A program made the position numbers and the translations under genes. This document shows positions 7,110-16,023 of a stretch of DNA of 17,142 nucleotides, piece by piece. Origin of the DNA: CAYRKT01 sp964425005 (GTDB taxonomy: Bacteria; Synergistota; Synergistia; CAYRKT01); assembly GCA_964425005.1 (NCBI GenBank), contig CAYRKT010000030.1, forward strand, positions 1 to 17,142, given 5' to 3'. Under the pieces are notes generated by a model. The model ran no database searches, was not told the origin of the DNA, and was given only the letters and a program-made list of their open reading frames with translations. Numbering within the stretch: position 1 is the first letter of the stretch; each line of letters opens with the position of its first letter.

Positions 7110-9206
7110 CTACTTCTCCTCCTCCCTCTCCCTCTGGGCCTCCGCTATTATCCTCCTGGCTATCTCGGCCGGGACCTCCTCGTAGTGGGAGAAGCTCATC
7201 CTGAAGCTCCCCCTCCCCGAGGTCATGGATCGCAGGACTATGGCGTAGCTGAACATCTCGGCCAGGGGCACCTGGGCCTTTATCACCTGCTTCCTGCCCT
7301 TAGACTCCATCCCCATTATCCTGCCCCGCCTGGAGTTCATGTCGCCCATCACGTCGCCGGTGTACTCCTCCGGGACCTCCACCTCCACGTTCATGATGGG
7401 CTCCAGGAGCACGGGGTTCGCCGCCGCCACCCCCTGCTTGAAGGAGAGGGAGGCAGCTATCTTGAAGGCCATCTCGGAGGAGTCCACCTCGTGGTAGGAG
7501 CCGTCGTAGAGGATGGCCTTGAAGTCCACCGTGGGATAGCCCGCCAGGACCCCCTTCTGCATGGCCTCCCTGAGCCCCTTCTCCACCGCCGGTATGTACT
7601 GCTTGGGGACGGCGCCGCCGAAGATGCGCTCCTCGAACTCGAAGCCAGCCCCCCTGGGCAGCGGCTGGTACTCTATCCACACGTCGCCGTACTGGCCCCT
7701 GCCGCCCGTCTGCTTCTTGTACTTGCCCTGGGCCTTGCTGGGCTTCTTGATGGTCTCCCTATAGGGCACCTTCGGGGTCCTGACCTCCAGCTCCACCCCA
7801 TACCTGTCCTTGAGGCGGCTGAGCATCACGTCCAGCTGCACGTCCCCGAGCCCCGCCACCACGTTGTCCCCCGTGTCGGGGTCCTTCCTGTAGCTGATGG
7901 TGGGGTCCTCCTCCAGCATCCTGTGGAGGGCGTTGCTCAGCTTGTCCTCGTCGGCCCTGCTCCTGGGCTCGACCGCCACGAAGTAGACGGGCTCGGGCAG
8001 GGAGAGGGGCGGGAAGACCTTGTCGAAGCCCTTGGTCGAGAGGGTGTGCCCCACCGAGGGGCTCTGGAGCTTGGGCACGGCCACCACGTCCCCCACGGTG
8101 ACCTCCGAGACGTCCACCCCCTCCTTGCCCACCATCCTCTTGAAGGTGGGTATCCTCTCCTCCTCCCGCTTGTTCACGTTGTATATCCCCTGGTCGCTCC
8201 TCAGGGTCCCCGAGAAGACCCTTATGTAGTTCATCTTCCCCACGTAGGGGTCCACCATCACCTTGAAGACCAGGGCCACGAAGGGGCCGGACGGGTCGGG
8301 CCTGAGCTCCACCTCCTGGCCCGAGCCGTCCACCAGCCTCCTGGGGGGCATCTCCAGGGGCGAAGGGCAGGAGTCGGCCGCGAAGTCCAGGAGCTGAAGG
8401 ACCCCCACGTTGGAGGAGGCCGACAGGGGGAGCACCGGGAAGATCTCCCTGGCGGCTATGGCCCTCCTGAGGCAAGCCTTAAGCTCCTCGGCGGATATCT
8501 CCTCCCCCTCCAGGTACCTGGTCATGAGCTCCTCGTCCGACTCGACTATCGTCTCCACCAGCCTCTCCCGGTGCTCCCCGATCTTGCCCTCGAGCTCTTT
8601 GGGGACCGGGACCTCCCTGAACTCCCTGCTCCCGTCCCCCGCGTAGGAGTAGGCCTTGCCGGAGAGCAGGTCCACCAACCCCCTGAAATCCTTCTGGGAG
8701 CCGATGGGGAGCGCCACCGCCACCGCCCTGGGGGACAGGTACTCCCTTATCTGCTCGAGGACCCTGTAGAAGTCGGCGTTGTCCCGGTCGAGGCGGTTGA
8801 TCGCGAAGACCACGGGCATACCGAACTCCTGCGCGTAGCCCCAGACGTTCTCCGTCTGGACCTCCACCCCTGCCACGCCGCAGAGCACCACCAGCGCCAC
8901 GTCGGAGGCCCTCATGGAGGACCTTATGTCCCCGGTGAAGTCGGGATAACCCGGCACGTCCAGGACGTTGAAGAGGCAACCTCTGTGCTCGAAGTGGACC
9001 ACCGAGGTGTTTATGGAGATCTGCCTCTTTATCTCCTCGGCGTCGAAGTCGCACACCGTGTTGCCCTGCTCCACCCTGCCCATCCTGTTCGTCTTGCCGG
9101 CGTCGAACAGCATCGCCTCCACCAGGGTGGTCTTGCCGACGCTTCCGTGCCCCACCACGCAGAGGTTTCGCGTCATCCTGGGATCAGATGCTCCCATTAA
9201 GCCCAT
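7110..9206 (-). CDS. Elongation factor G-like GTPase (EF-G-2 / FusA2 type)
   Basis: A 698-residue translational GTPase with the full EF-G domain layout: G domain (about 12-280), domain II, domain III, domain IV with GKYKKQTGGRGQYGDVWIEY and an AGYPTVDFKAILYDGSYHEV stretch, and domain V ending in EVPLAEMFSYAIVLRSM. The G motifs differ from housekeeping EF-G: the P-loop is GHGSVGKTT (19-27), switch I RQISIN replaces RGITI, G3 is DVPGYPDF with Tyr87 where EF-G has the catalytic His, and G4 is NRLD (137-140) instead of NKxD. The protein recalls Thermus EF-G-2 closely, from memory. It is therefore probably not the main translocase but the second EF-G-like factor, whose role is unsettled. The ATG at 9206 lies 12 bases after gatB; in-frame ATGs at 9197 and 9176 are possible starts. 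Confidence 0.9.
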   Translation of the reverse strand: MGLMGASDPRMTRNLCVVGHGSVGKTTLVEAMLFDAGKTNRMGRVEQGNTVCDFDAEEIKRQISINTSVVHFEHRGCLFNVLDVPGYPDFTGDIRSSMRASDVALVVLCGVAGVEVQTENVWGYAQEFGMPVVFAINRLDRDNADFYRVLEQIREYLSPRAVAVALPIGSQKDFRGLVDLLSGKAYSYAGDGSREFREVPVPKELEGKIGEHRERLVETIVESDEELMTRYLEGEEISAEELKACLRRAIAAREIFPVLPLSASSNVGVLQLLDFAADSCPSPLEMPPRRLVDGSGQEVELRPDPSGPFVALVFKVMVDPYVGKMNYIRVFSGTLRSDQGIYNVNKREEERIPTFKRMVGKEGVDVSEVTVGDVVAVPKLQSPSVGHTLSTKGFDKVFPPLSLPEPVYFVAVEPRSRADEDKLSNALHRMLEEDPTISYRKDPDTGDNVVAGLGDVQLDVMLSRLKDRYGVELEVRTPKVPYRETIKKPSKAQGKYKKQTGGRGQYGDVWIEYQPLPRGAGFEFEERIFGGAVPKQYIPAVEKGLREAMQKGVLAGYPTVDFKAILYDGSYHEVDSSEMAFKIAASLSFKQGVAAANPVLLEPIMNVEVEVPEEYTGDVMGDMNSRRGRIMGMESKGRKQVIKAQVPLAEMFSYAIVLRSMTSGRGSFRMSFSHYEEVPAEIARRIIAEAQREREEEK

Positions 9207-9218
9207 ACCCCCCCGTCC

Positions 9219-10679
9219 TCATCTTCTCCTCTCCTCCAGAAGCCCCTCGAGGATGGCCCTGGCCAGCTGCGGGTTGGCCTTCCCCCTGGTCCTCTTCATG
9301 ACCTGCCCCACCAGGAAGTTCAGGGACCCCGCCTTGCCCGCCAGGAACTGGGAGACCGCCTCCTGGTTCTCGGCGATGACCTCCAGGGCCACCCCTCTGA
9401 GGGCCTCCTCGTCCCCTATCTGCTCGAGCCCCAGCTCAGAGACGATCTCCTCGGCGGACCTGCCCGTCTCGACCATCCGGGCCAGCACGTCCTTGGCCGA
9501 TAGCAGGCTTATCCTGCCGCGGTCCACCATCTTCGCGAGGGAGGCAAGCCCCTCGGGGGTTATCCCCAGCTCCCAGGGCTCGAGCCCCCTGGCGTTGGCG
9601 ATCCCCTTCAGCTCAACGGTGACCCAGGAGTAGGCCCTCTCGGCCGAGACCCCCTCGGCCACCACCCGCTCGAAGAAGGTCGCCGTCTCCCTGCGCTCGC
9701 CCAGCGTCCTGGCCTCCTTGAGGGTCAGCCCATAGGAGGACATGAGCCTCCCCTCCAGGACCCAAGGGAGCTCGGGCATCTCGGCTGACGTCGAGCTAAT
9801 CATATCATCGGATATCAGCAGGGGCAACAGATCGGGCTCGGGGAAGTAGCGGTAGTCCTCCACCTCCTCCTTGGAGCGCATGGACATGGTCCTCCCCGCC
9901 CGGTCGTCCCAGTGCCGGGTCTCCCTCCTTACCGAGCCGCCGCCCTCTATCACCCTTACCTGCCTCTCGAACTCGTGCTGCAGGGCCCTCTCCAGGCTCC
10001 TCAGGGAGTTGAGGTTCTTTATCTCCGTCTTGGCGGAGGTCCTGCCGTCGGGCAGCATGGTGGATATGTTCGCGTCCACCCTTAGGCTTCCCCTCTCCAT
10101 GTCCCCGTCGGAGACGCCCAGGAAGCGGACCAGCTGGCGCAGGGCCGATACGAACTCGCGGGCCTCCTCCGGGGAGTTCATGTCGGGCTCGGTGACTATC
10201 TCCACCAGGGGGACCCCGGAGCGGTTGTAGTCGACCAGCGAGTGGGAGGCCCCCTCTATCCTGCCGCTGGCGGTGGGGTGCACCAGCTTGCCCGCGTCCT
10301 CCTCCATGTGCACCCGTCTTATCCTTATGGGCCTTATCATCCCGTCCTCCAGCCTCAGCTCGAACATCCCGTCGTAGCCCAGCGGCACGTCGTACTGGCT
10401 TATCTGGTAGGCCTTCGGCAGATCCGGGTAGAAGTAGTTCTTCCTGTGGAAGCGGGTCCTGCGGTGGACCTGACAACGAAGGGCCAGGGCTATCCTCAGG
10501 GCGTACCTGAGGGCCAGGCCGTTGAGCACCGGAAGGCTTCCGGGAAGGCCTAGGCATACCGGACAGACGTTGGTGTTGGGCTTAGCCCCGATGTAGTCGG
10601 TGCTGCAGGGACAGAAGAGCTTGCTCCTGGTGGAGAGCTGGACGTGGATCTCAAGCCCTATGACCGGCATGTAGCTCAA
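9219..10679 (-). CDS. gatB: Asp/Glu-tRNA amidotransferase subunit B
   Basis: The tRNA-binding and kinase subunit of GatCAB, which phosphorylates the misacylated Glu-tRNA(Gln) or Asp-tRNA(Asn) so that ammonia from GatA can amidate it. At 486 residues it is near the usual 475-485. Visible are VIGLEIHVQLSTRSKLFCPC, then NTNVCPVCLGLPG: Cys23, Cys25, Cys39 and Cys42 form the structural zinc site. RKNYFYPDLPKAYQISQYD and DYNRSGVPLVEIVTEPDM belong to the catalytic cradle, and the C-terminal 150 residues are the helical YqeY-like tail that holds tRNA. The start is TTG at 10679, overlapping the gatA stop as TTGA, with GGGAGGTGA 6 bases upstream. The in-frame ATG at 10670 is 15 bases from that site and is less likely. 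Confidence 0.96.
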   Translation of the reverse strand: MSYMPVIGLEIHVQLSTRSKLFCPCSTDYIGAKPNTNVCPVCLGLPGSLPVLNGLALRYALRIALALRCQVHRRTRFHRKNYFYPDLPKAYQISQYDVPLGYDGMFELRLEDGMIRPIRIRRVHMEEDAGKLVHPTASGRIEGASHSLVDYNRSGVPLVEIVTEPDMNSPEEAREFVSALRQLVRFLGVSDGDMERGSLRVDANISTMLPDGRTSAKTEIKNLNSLRSLERALQHEFERQVRVIEGGGSVRRETRHWDDRAGRTMSMRSKEEVEDYRYFPEPDLLPLLISDDMISSTSAEMPELPWVLEGRLMSSYGLTLKEARTLGERRETATFFERVVAEGVSAERAYSWVTVELKGIANARGLEPWELGITPEGLASLAKMVDRGRISLLSAKDVLARMVETGRSAEEIVSELGLEQIGDEEALRGVALEVIAENQEAVSQFLAGKAGSLNFLVGQVMKRTRGKANPQLARAILEGLLEERRR

Positions 10680-12151
10680 CTCAGTTCACCTCCCAGAGGG
10701 GCAGGCCTGGGCACGCCGAAGAGCTCCTCGAGGCTGAGGGCCACCTCGAGCAACAGGTCGTCCCTCCCCCATCCCCCTATGAGCTGAAGGCCCACGGGCA
10801 GCCCCTCGCCGGAGTAGCCGGCGTTGAAGGATAACCCGCATATGCCCGCCAGGTTCACGGGGATGGTGAACACGTCGGAGAGGTACATGCTTATGGGGTC
10901 GGAGGTCCTCTCCCCGAAGCGGAACGGGAGGGTGGGGCTCGTGGGCATGAGGATCAGGTCGCAGGCGGAGAAAGCCCGGTCGAAGTCGGAGGCCACGAGG
11001 GTCCTGGCCTTCTGGGCCGTGAGGTAGTAGGCGTCGTAGTAGCCGGAGCTCAGGACGAAGGTCCCTATCATGATGCGCCTCTTGACCTCAGCGCCGAAGC
11101 CCCTTCCCCTCACGGTCCTGAAGAGGTCCTCGACGGAGGGGGCGTCGGCGGAGGGGCCGTAACGGACCCCGTCGTAGCGGGCCAGGTTGGAGCTCGCCTC
11201 GGCGGGAGCCACTATGTAGTAGCAGGGCAGGGCGTGCTCCAGGTGGGGTAGGGAGACCTCCACGAAGGAGGCCCCTTCCCCCTCGAGCCTCCTTATGGCC
11301 CCCTCCAGGGCGGACTCCACCGCCTCGTCCAGCCTGAAGTCCGATATCTCCCTAACCAATCCCACCCTGAGGCCCTTGAGGGGCCTGGGGCTGAGGCCGT
11401 CGAAGCGCGGGCGCCCTCTCCTGATGGAGGTCGAGTCCCTGGGGTCCTCCCTCCCTATCGCCCGCATGGCCAGGCACAGGTCCTCGGCGAAGCGGGCGAA
11501 GGGGCCTATCTGGTCGAGGGAGGAGGCGAAGGCCACCAGCCCGTACCTGGAGACCACCCCGTAGGTGGGCTTGAGGCCGTAGACGCCGCAGAAGGCGGCG
11601 GGCTGCCTTATGGAGCCCCCCGTGTCGCTCCCCAGGGATATGGGGCAGAAGAGGGACGCCACCGCCGCCGCCGAGCCGCCGCTGCTCCCGCCGGGCACGC
11701 GCGCCAGGTCGTGGGGGTTCCTGGTGGGCCCGAAGGCCGAGTACTCCGTGGAGCTCCCCATGGCGAACTCGTCCATGTTGGCCTTCCCCACGATCAGAGC
11801 CCCCTCTGCGAGGAGCATCTCCACCACCGTCGCGTCGTAGGGGGGCCTCCACCCCTCCAGTATCCTGCTCCCGCAGGTGGTGGGAACCCCCTTCGTGCAT
11901 ATGTTGTCCTTGACCACCACGGGAACCCCCAGCAGGAGCCCCTCCGCCTCTCCCCTCGCGACCCTCGCCTCTAGCTCCCTGGCCCTCCTCAGGACCCCCT
12001 CCTCGTCCACGAAGAGGAGGGCGCGCACCCTTCCGTCGAAGGCCCTTATCCTCCCCAGGAAGGCCTCCGCCACCTCCACGGGGCTCACCTCTTTGCGCCT
12101 CACCGCCGAGGCGATCGAAGCGGCCGACATGCCAAGAAGGTCCACGACCAC
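10676..12151 (-). CDS. gatA: Asp/Glu-tRNA amidotransferase subunit A (amidase)
   Basis: The glutaminase subunit of GatCAB; it releases ammonia from glutamine and passes it through a channel to GatB. The 491-residue length fits the family. The amidase-signature triad is clear: Lys81 in VVVKDNICTKG, Ser156 in RVPGGSSGGSAAAVAS, and the nucleophile Ser180 in SLGSDTGGSIRQPA, spaced as in the Staphylococcus enzyme (79/154/178, from memory). Further family markers are GKANMDEFAMGSSTEYSAFG and KPTYGVVSRYGLVAFASSLD. The start is GTG at 12151, sharing one base with the gatC stop (TAGTG); a second GTG directly follows, and an ATG at residue 8 could also serve. It overlaps gatB by 4 bases. The tight C-A-B order suits a complex made in fixed proportion. 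Confidence 0.96.
   Translation of the reverse strand: MVVDLLGMSAASIASAVRRKEVSPVEVAEAFLGRIRAFDGRVRALLFVDEEGVLRRARELEARVARGEAEGLLLGVPVVVKDNICTKGVPTTCGSRILEGWRPPYDATVVEMLLAEGALIVGKANMDEFAMGSSTEYSAFGPTRNPHDLARVPGGSSGGSAAAVASLFCPISLGSDTGGSIRQPAAFCGVYGLKPTYGVVSRYGLVAFASSLDQIGPFARFAEDLCLAMRAIGREDPRDSTSIRRGRPRFDGLSPRPLKGLRVGLVREISDFRLDEAVESALEGAIRRLEGEGASFVEVSLPHLEHALPCYYIVAPAEASSNLARYDGVRYGPSADAPSVEDLFRTVRGRGFGAEVKRRIMIGTFVLSSGYYDAYYLTAQKARTLVASDFDRAFSACDLILMPTSPTLPFRFGERTSDPISMYLSDVFTIPVNLAGICGLSFNAGYSGEGLPVGLQLIGGWGRDDLLLEVALSLEELFGVPRPAPLGGELS
10686..10694 (-). promoter_or_regulatory. Ribosome binding site that decides the gatB TTG start
   Basis: The minus strand reads GGGAGGTGA here, within the last gatA codons. 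It is 6 bases from TTG at 10679 and 15 from the nearest ATG at 10670, so it supports the TTG start and the 4-base TTGA overlap with gatA. Confidence 0.75.
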
Positions 12152-12438
12152 TATACCTCCCTCACTATGCGCGGGACGCGCACGAAGTCGCCCTCTCGCC
12201 TGGGAAGGCCCTCCAGGAAGAGGTCCCTGTCGGGCCAGGAGGCCACCTCGTCCTCCCTGGTGGGCGTGGCCTCCTCCCCGAAGCCGTAGAAGGGCTCGAC
12301 CCCCTCCAGGTCGAGGGTCGAGAGCCTGGCGAAGTAGCCCATTATCCTCTCGAAGTGCTCCCTCAGGGCCTCCATCTCCTCCTCGGAGAGGGAGAGCCTG
12401 GAGAGCTCGGCCAGGTGCCTTATCCCCTCAAGATCCAA
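12151..12438 (-). CDS. gatC: Asp/Glu-tRNA amidotransferase subunit C
   Basis: A small 95-residue subunit that wraps around GatA and GatB and stabilises the amidotransferase. The sequence shows the usual pattern: IRHLAELSRLSLSEEEMEAL near the N-terminus, a short helix-rich half (LREHFERIMGYFARL), LEGVEPFYGFGE, and an extended C-terminus with LREDEV-like TREDEVASW and the final VPRIVREV. The start is TTG at 12438, with GGAGGTGG at 12446-12453 and a 7-base spacing. Its TAG stop shares a base with the GTG start of gatA, as expected for coupled translation. It lies 21 bases downstream of ligA. Confidence 0.93.
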   Translation of the reverse strand: MDLEGIRHLAELSRLSLSEEEMEALREHFERIMGYFARLSTLDLEGVEPFYGFGEEATPTREDEVASWPDRDLFLEGLPRREGDFVRVPRIVREV

Positions 12439-12459
12439 GGACCCACCACCTCCGAAGCC

Positions 12460-14475
12460 CTAAAGCTCTATCCCGGAGGATCTGACCATCTCCAGGAACT
12501 CCTCCTCGCCCACCACCCTCACCCCGAGCTTCAAAGCCCTGTCCAGCTTGGAGCCGGGGTTCCTGCCCGCCACCACCAGGTCGGTCCTGGAGCTCACCGA
12601 AGAGGAGACGGAGGCCCCCATCGCCCTGGCCAGCTCCTCGGCCCTGGCCCTGCTCATGGAGGAGAGCTCCCCGGTGAAGACCACCTTCTTCCCCCTCAGA
12701 GGACCCTCCCCCACGGGGGCTCGCACCCCCTCCGGGGTCACGCCCAGCTCCAGGAGCTCCGACACCACCCTGGCGTTGGCCTCGTCCTCGAAGAAGGCCC
12801 TTATGGAGGAGGCTATCTGGGGCCCTATCCCCTCCACCGACAGGAGCTCCTCCTCCGGGGCCGACATGAGCCCTTTCAGCGAGCCGAACCGATCTGCCAG
12901 GATCTCGGCGGTCCTGAGCCCCACGTACCTGATCCCCAGGGCGTTTATCAGCTTGGGCAGGGGTCTCCTCTTGCTGCGCTCTATCGCCGAGAGGAGGTTT
13001 TGCGCCGACTTATCCCCCATCCTCTCGAGGGAGAGCAGGTCCTCCTTCCTCAGCCTGTAGAGGTCGGAGACGCTTTTGACCAGCCCCCTCTCCACCAGCT
13101 GGTCCACCAGCTTCTCCCCCAGCCCCCTTATGTCCATGCAGTCCCGGGAGGCGAAGTGCCTGATCCTCTCCTTCAGGACGGCCGGGCAGCTCATGTTGAC
13201 GCAGCGGTGGGCCACCTCCCCCTCCAGCCGTACCACCGGGGACCCGCACACGGGACAGCTTTTGGGCATCTCGAAGGGGCGCTCCTCCCCGGTGCGGGCG
13301 CCCTCGTCCACCCTGACCACCTCGGGGATGATCTCCCCCGCCTTCCTCACCCAGACGTAGTCCCCTATCATGACCCCCTTGCGGCGCACCTCGTCCTCGT
13401 TGTGGAGGCTCGCCCTCCTCACCACCGTGCCGGAGAGCCTCACGGGCTCGAGGATCGCCACAGGAGTGAGGGTCCCGGTCCTCCCCACGTTGACCTGGAT
13501 GTCCAGGACCTTGGTCCTCTTCTCCTCCGGCGGGTACTTGAAGGCCACGGCGAAGCGGGGCGCCTTGGCGGTGAAGCCCAGCTCCCTCTGAAGCCTGAAG
13601 CTGTCGAGCTTCACCACCACCCCGTCTATCACGTAGGGGAGATCGAACCTCCTCTCCCTCCAGCCCTCGCAGTAGCTCCACACCGCCTCCACGCCCCGAC
13701 AGAGCTCGTTGTGGGGCTGGACCCGGAAGCCCAGCTCCGCCAGGAACCCGAGGGCCTCCCACTGCCCGGAGAGCCCGAACCTCTCGGGCTCCACCACCTG
13801 GTAGACGAAGCAGTCGAGCCTCCTGGAGGCGGTGATGGAGGGGTCCAGCTGCCTCAGGGACCCCGCCGCCGCGTTCCTGGGGTTGGCGAACAGGGGAAGC
13901 CCCTCCTCCTCCCTCTGGGCGTTGAGCTCGGCGAAGGCCTCCTTGGTCATGAGGACCTCCCCCCTCACCTCGAGCCTGCCCGGCACCTCCCTTAGGAGCC
14001 TGAGGGGGATGGTCCTTATGGTCCTGGCGTTAGGGGTCACGTCCTCGCCGACGAGCCCATCCCCCCTGGTGGAGGCCACCGACAGGACCCCGTCCTCGTA
14101 GACCAGGCTCACGGCCACCCCGTCGATCTTGAGCTCGCAGGTGTAGGTCAGCTCCTCCTCCCCCAGCTCCCTGGAGAGCCTGCCGTGGAACTCCAGGAGC
14201 TCCTCCCTGCTGAAGACGTTGTCCAGGCTCAGCATGGGCTCCGAGTGCCTGACCCTGGCGAACTCGTCCCTGGGCCTTCCCCCCACCCGCTGGGTGGGGG
14301 AGTCCGGCCTCACGAGCTCCGGGAAGGCCCGCTCTATCTCCCTGAGCTCCCTCACCAGGGCGTCGTACTCGTCGTCCGGGATCTCGGGGCTGTCCAGCAC
14401 GTAGTACCTGTGGTCGTGGTAGTTTATGAGCCTTATGAGCTCCTCGAGCCTGGCCCTAGCCCTCTCCAGGTCCAA
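12460..14475 (-). CDS. ligA: NAD-dependent DNA ligase
   Basis: Seals nicks in replication and repair, using NAD+ to adenylate itself. At 671 residues all domains of the family are present in order: domain Ia (about 1-70) with YHDHRYYVLDSPEIPDDEYD for NMN binding; the adenylation domain, with catalytic Lys116 in ELKIDGVAVS, FANPRNAAAGSLRQLD and DGVVVKLDS; an OB fold (about 316-400); a zinc finger with Cys407, Cys410, Cys425 and Cys430; helix-hairpin-helix repeats (about 440-565); and a C-terminal BRCT domain (about 591-671) starting at PLRGKKVVFTGELSSMSR. The start is TTG at 14475, only 3 bases after the lysS stop, with GGGAGGG upstream in the end of lysS. Nothing in the sequence suggests loss of function. 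Confidence 0.97.
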   Translation of the reverse strand: MDLERARARLEELIRLINYHDHRYYVLDSPEIPDDEYDALVRELREIERAFPELVRPDSPTQRVGGRPRDEFARVRHSEPMLSLDNVFSREELLEFHGRLSRELGEEELTYTCELKIDGVAVSLVYEDGVLSVASTRGDGLVGEDVTPNARTIRTIPLRLLREVPGRLEVRGEVLMTKEAFAELNAQREEEGLPLFANPRNAAAGSLRQLDPSITASRRLDCFVYQVVEPERFGLSGQWEALGFLAELGFRVQPHNELCRGVEAVWSYCEGWRERRFDLPYVIDGVVVKLDSFRLQRELGFTAKAPRFAVAFKYPPEEKRTKVLDIQVNVGRTGTLTPVAILEPVRLSGTVVRRASLHNEDEVRRKGVMIGDYVWVRKAGEIIPEVVRVDEGARTGEERPFEMPKSCPVCGSPVVRLEGEVAHRCVNMSCPAVLKERIRHFASRDCMDIRGLGEKLVDQLVERGLVKSVSDLYRLRKEDLLSLERMGDKSAQNLLSAIERSKRRPLPKLINALGIRYVGLRTAEILADRFGSLKGLMSAPEEELLSVEGIGPQIASSIRAFFEDEANARVVSELLELGVTPEGVRAPVGEGPLRGKKVVFTGELSSMSRARAEELARAMGASVSSSVSSRTDLVVAGRNPGSKLDRALKLGVRVVGEEEFLEMVRSSGIEL

Positions 14476-14478
14476 GCC

Positions 14479-16008
14479 CTATCCCTCCCTGGGCCTCATG
14501 GTGGGGAAGAGGATCACGTCCCTTATGGACCTGGAGTCGGTGAGGAACATGGTGAGCCTGTCTATACCCACCCCCAAACCCCCGGTGGGGGGAAGCCCGT
14601 ACTCCAGGGCCATGACGAAGTCGGCGTCGAAGGCGTGGGCCTCCTCGTCCCCGGCCTGGCGCTTCCTGAGCTGATCCAGGAAGCGCTCCCTCTGGTCCAG
14701 GGGATCGTTGAGCTCGGAGAAGGCGTTCGCCACCTCCTTGCCCATCACGTACAGCTCGAAGCGGTTGGTGATCCTGGGGTCTTCCGGGTTCCTCTTGGCC
14801 AGAGGCGAGATCTCCACCGGGTGTCCTATCACGAAGGTGGGGCTCAGGAGCTTGTCCTCCACCAGCTCCTCGAAGAGGTGGGACATCACCAGCAGGGGAG
14901 AGGGCTCCTTGGGGAGCCCCTCCAGGGCGCCGAAACTCCTGGCTATCTCGAGGGCCTCGCCGGAGGTGTGGACCTTCTCGAAGTCCACCCCCAGGTGCTC
15001 CCTGACCGCTTCCGCCATCCCCACCCGCCTGAAGGGGGGCGTGAAGTCCAGCTCCACCCCGCCGTAGGTGGTCTTAAGCGTCCCGTTCACCGCCAGGGCG
15101 CAGTGGGCTATCATCTGCTCGGTTAACTCCATCACGTCCCTGTAGTCGGCGTAGGCCCAGTAGCACTCCATGGCGGTGAACTCGGGGTTGTGCATGCTGT
15201 CTATGCCCTCGTTGCGGAAGTTCTTCCCTATCTCGTAGACCTTCTCGAACATCCCCACTATCAGGCGCTTGAGGTAGAGCTCGGTGGCTATGCGCAGGTA
15301 AAGGTTCATCCCTAAGGCGTTGTGGTAGGTCACGAAGGGCCTGGCGTTGGCCCCACCGGCTATGGGGCTGAGTATCGGGGTCTCCACCTCCACGAAGCCC
15401 CTCTCCTCCAGGAAGGACCTCATGGCCGAGATGAGGGCGCTCCTCTTCCTGAAGACCTCGCGGACCCCAGGGTTGGCCATGAGGTCCACGTACCTCCTGC
15501 GGTAGCGGATCTCCACGTCCCTGAGCCCGTGCCACTTCTCCGGCAGCGGCCTCAGGGCCTTGGAGAGGAGCTGGTACTCCCTGACCATCACCGTGAGCTC
15601 CCCCGTCCTGGTCCTGAAGGGGAAGCCCAAAAGCCCCACGAAGTCCCCAGCCTCCACCCACCTCTTGAAGAAGCCGTAGGGCTCCTCGCCCAGCACGTCC
15701 TCCCTGAAGTAGAGCTGGATCCTGCCGGTGCAGTCCTCCAGGTGGGCGAAGCTCGCCCTGCCGTGGCGCCTTATCGACATGAGCCTTCCCGCCGTCTGGA
15801 CCAGCTCCTCCGAGGAGCCGTCGGGGGGAAGTCCCTCGAAGCGGGCCCTTATGTCGGCCACGGAGTCCCTCTTCGGGTACCTCTCCACCTTGAAGGGATC
15901 GTAGCCCGTCTCCTCCTTCATCCGGAGGAACTTCTCGAGCCTCTGCCGGTATACCTCGTCCTCCTGCACCTCGAACTCCGAAAGCTCATCCCTTATCTCC
16001 TCGGACAT
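14479..16008 (-). CDS. lysS: Lysyl-tRNA synthetase, class II
   Basis: Charges tRNA(Lys). The 509-residue length matches the bacterial class II enzyme. An N-terminal OB-fold anticodon-binding domain covers about 70-150 (AGRLMSIRRHGRASFAHL, GRIQLYF). The catalytic domain follows with RYVDLMANPGVREVFRKRS, motif 1 around RSFLEERGFVEVETPILSP (197-215), motif 2 at IGKNFRNEGIDSMHNPEFT (260-278), and motif 3 at TGGLGVGIDRLTMFLTDS (475-492), then RSIRDVILFPTMRP. The ATG at 16008 lies 15 bases after the dus stop, with AAAGGGG upstream. It is followed closely by ligA, so the two probably share a transcript. No editing or paralogue-type changes (EpmA/GenX style truncation of the OB fold) are seen. Confidence 0.97.
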   Translation of the reverse strand: MSEEIRDELSEFEVQEDEVYRQRLEKFLRMKEETGYDPFKVERYPKRDSVADIRARFEGLPPDGSSEELVQTAGRLMSIRRHGRASFAHLEDCTGRIQLYFREDVLGEEPYGFFKRWVEAGDFVGLLGFPFRTRTGELTVMVREYQLLSKALRPLPEKWHGLRDVEIRYRRRYVDLMANPGVREVFRKRSALISAMRSFLEERGFVEVETPILSPIAGGANARPFVTYHNALGMNLYLRIATELYLKRLIVGMFEKVYEIGKNFRNEGIDSMHNPEFTAMECYWAYADYRDVMELTEQMIAHCALAVNGTLKTTYGGVELDFTPPFRRVGMAEAVREHLGVDFEKVHTSGEALEIARSFGALEGLPKEPSPLLVMSHLFEELVEDKLLSPTFVIGHPVEISPLAKRNPEDPRITNRFELYVMGKEVANAFSELNDPLDQRERFLDQLRKRQAGDEEAHAFDADFVMALEYGLPPTGGLGVGIDRLTMFLTDSRSIRDVILFPTMRPREG

Positions 16009-16023
16009 CCCCCAAAACCCCTT

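Noticed and set aside
7185..9200. A 671-codon open frame on the plus strand, opposite the EF-G-like gene
   Set aside because: It is an exact shadow of the minus-strand gene in GC-rich DNA. Its translation is rich in His, Gly, Leu and Pro with no recognisable domain, while the minus strand encodes a well conserved protein.
12355..13995. A 546-codon open frame on the plus strand, opposite ligA
   Set aside because: The composition is biased (His, Pro, Leu, Gly) and lacks domain signals. The minus-strand ligase has all its family motifs, so this frame is a by-product of codon bias.
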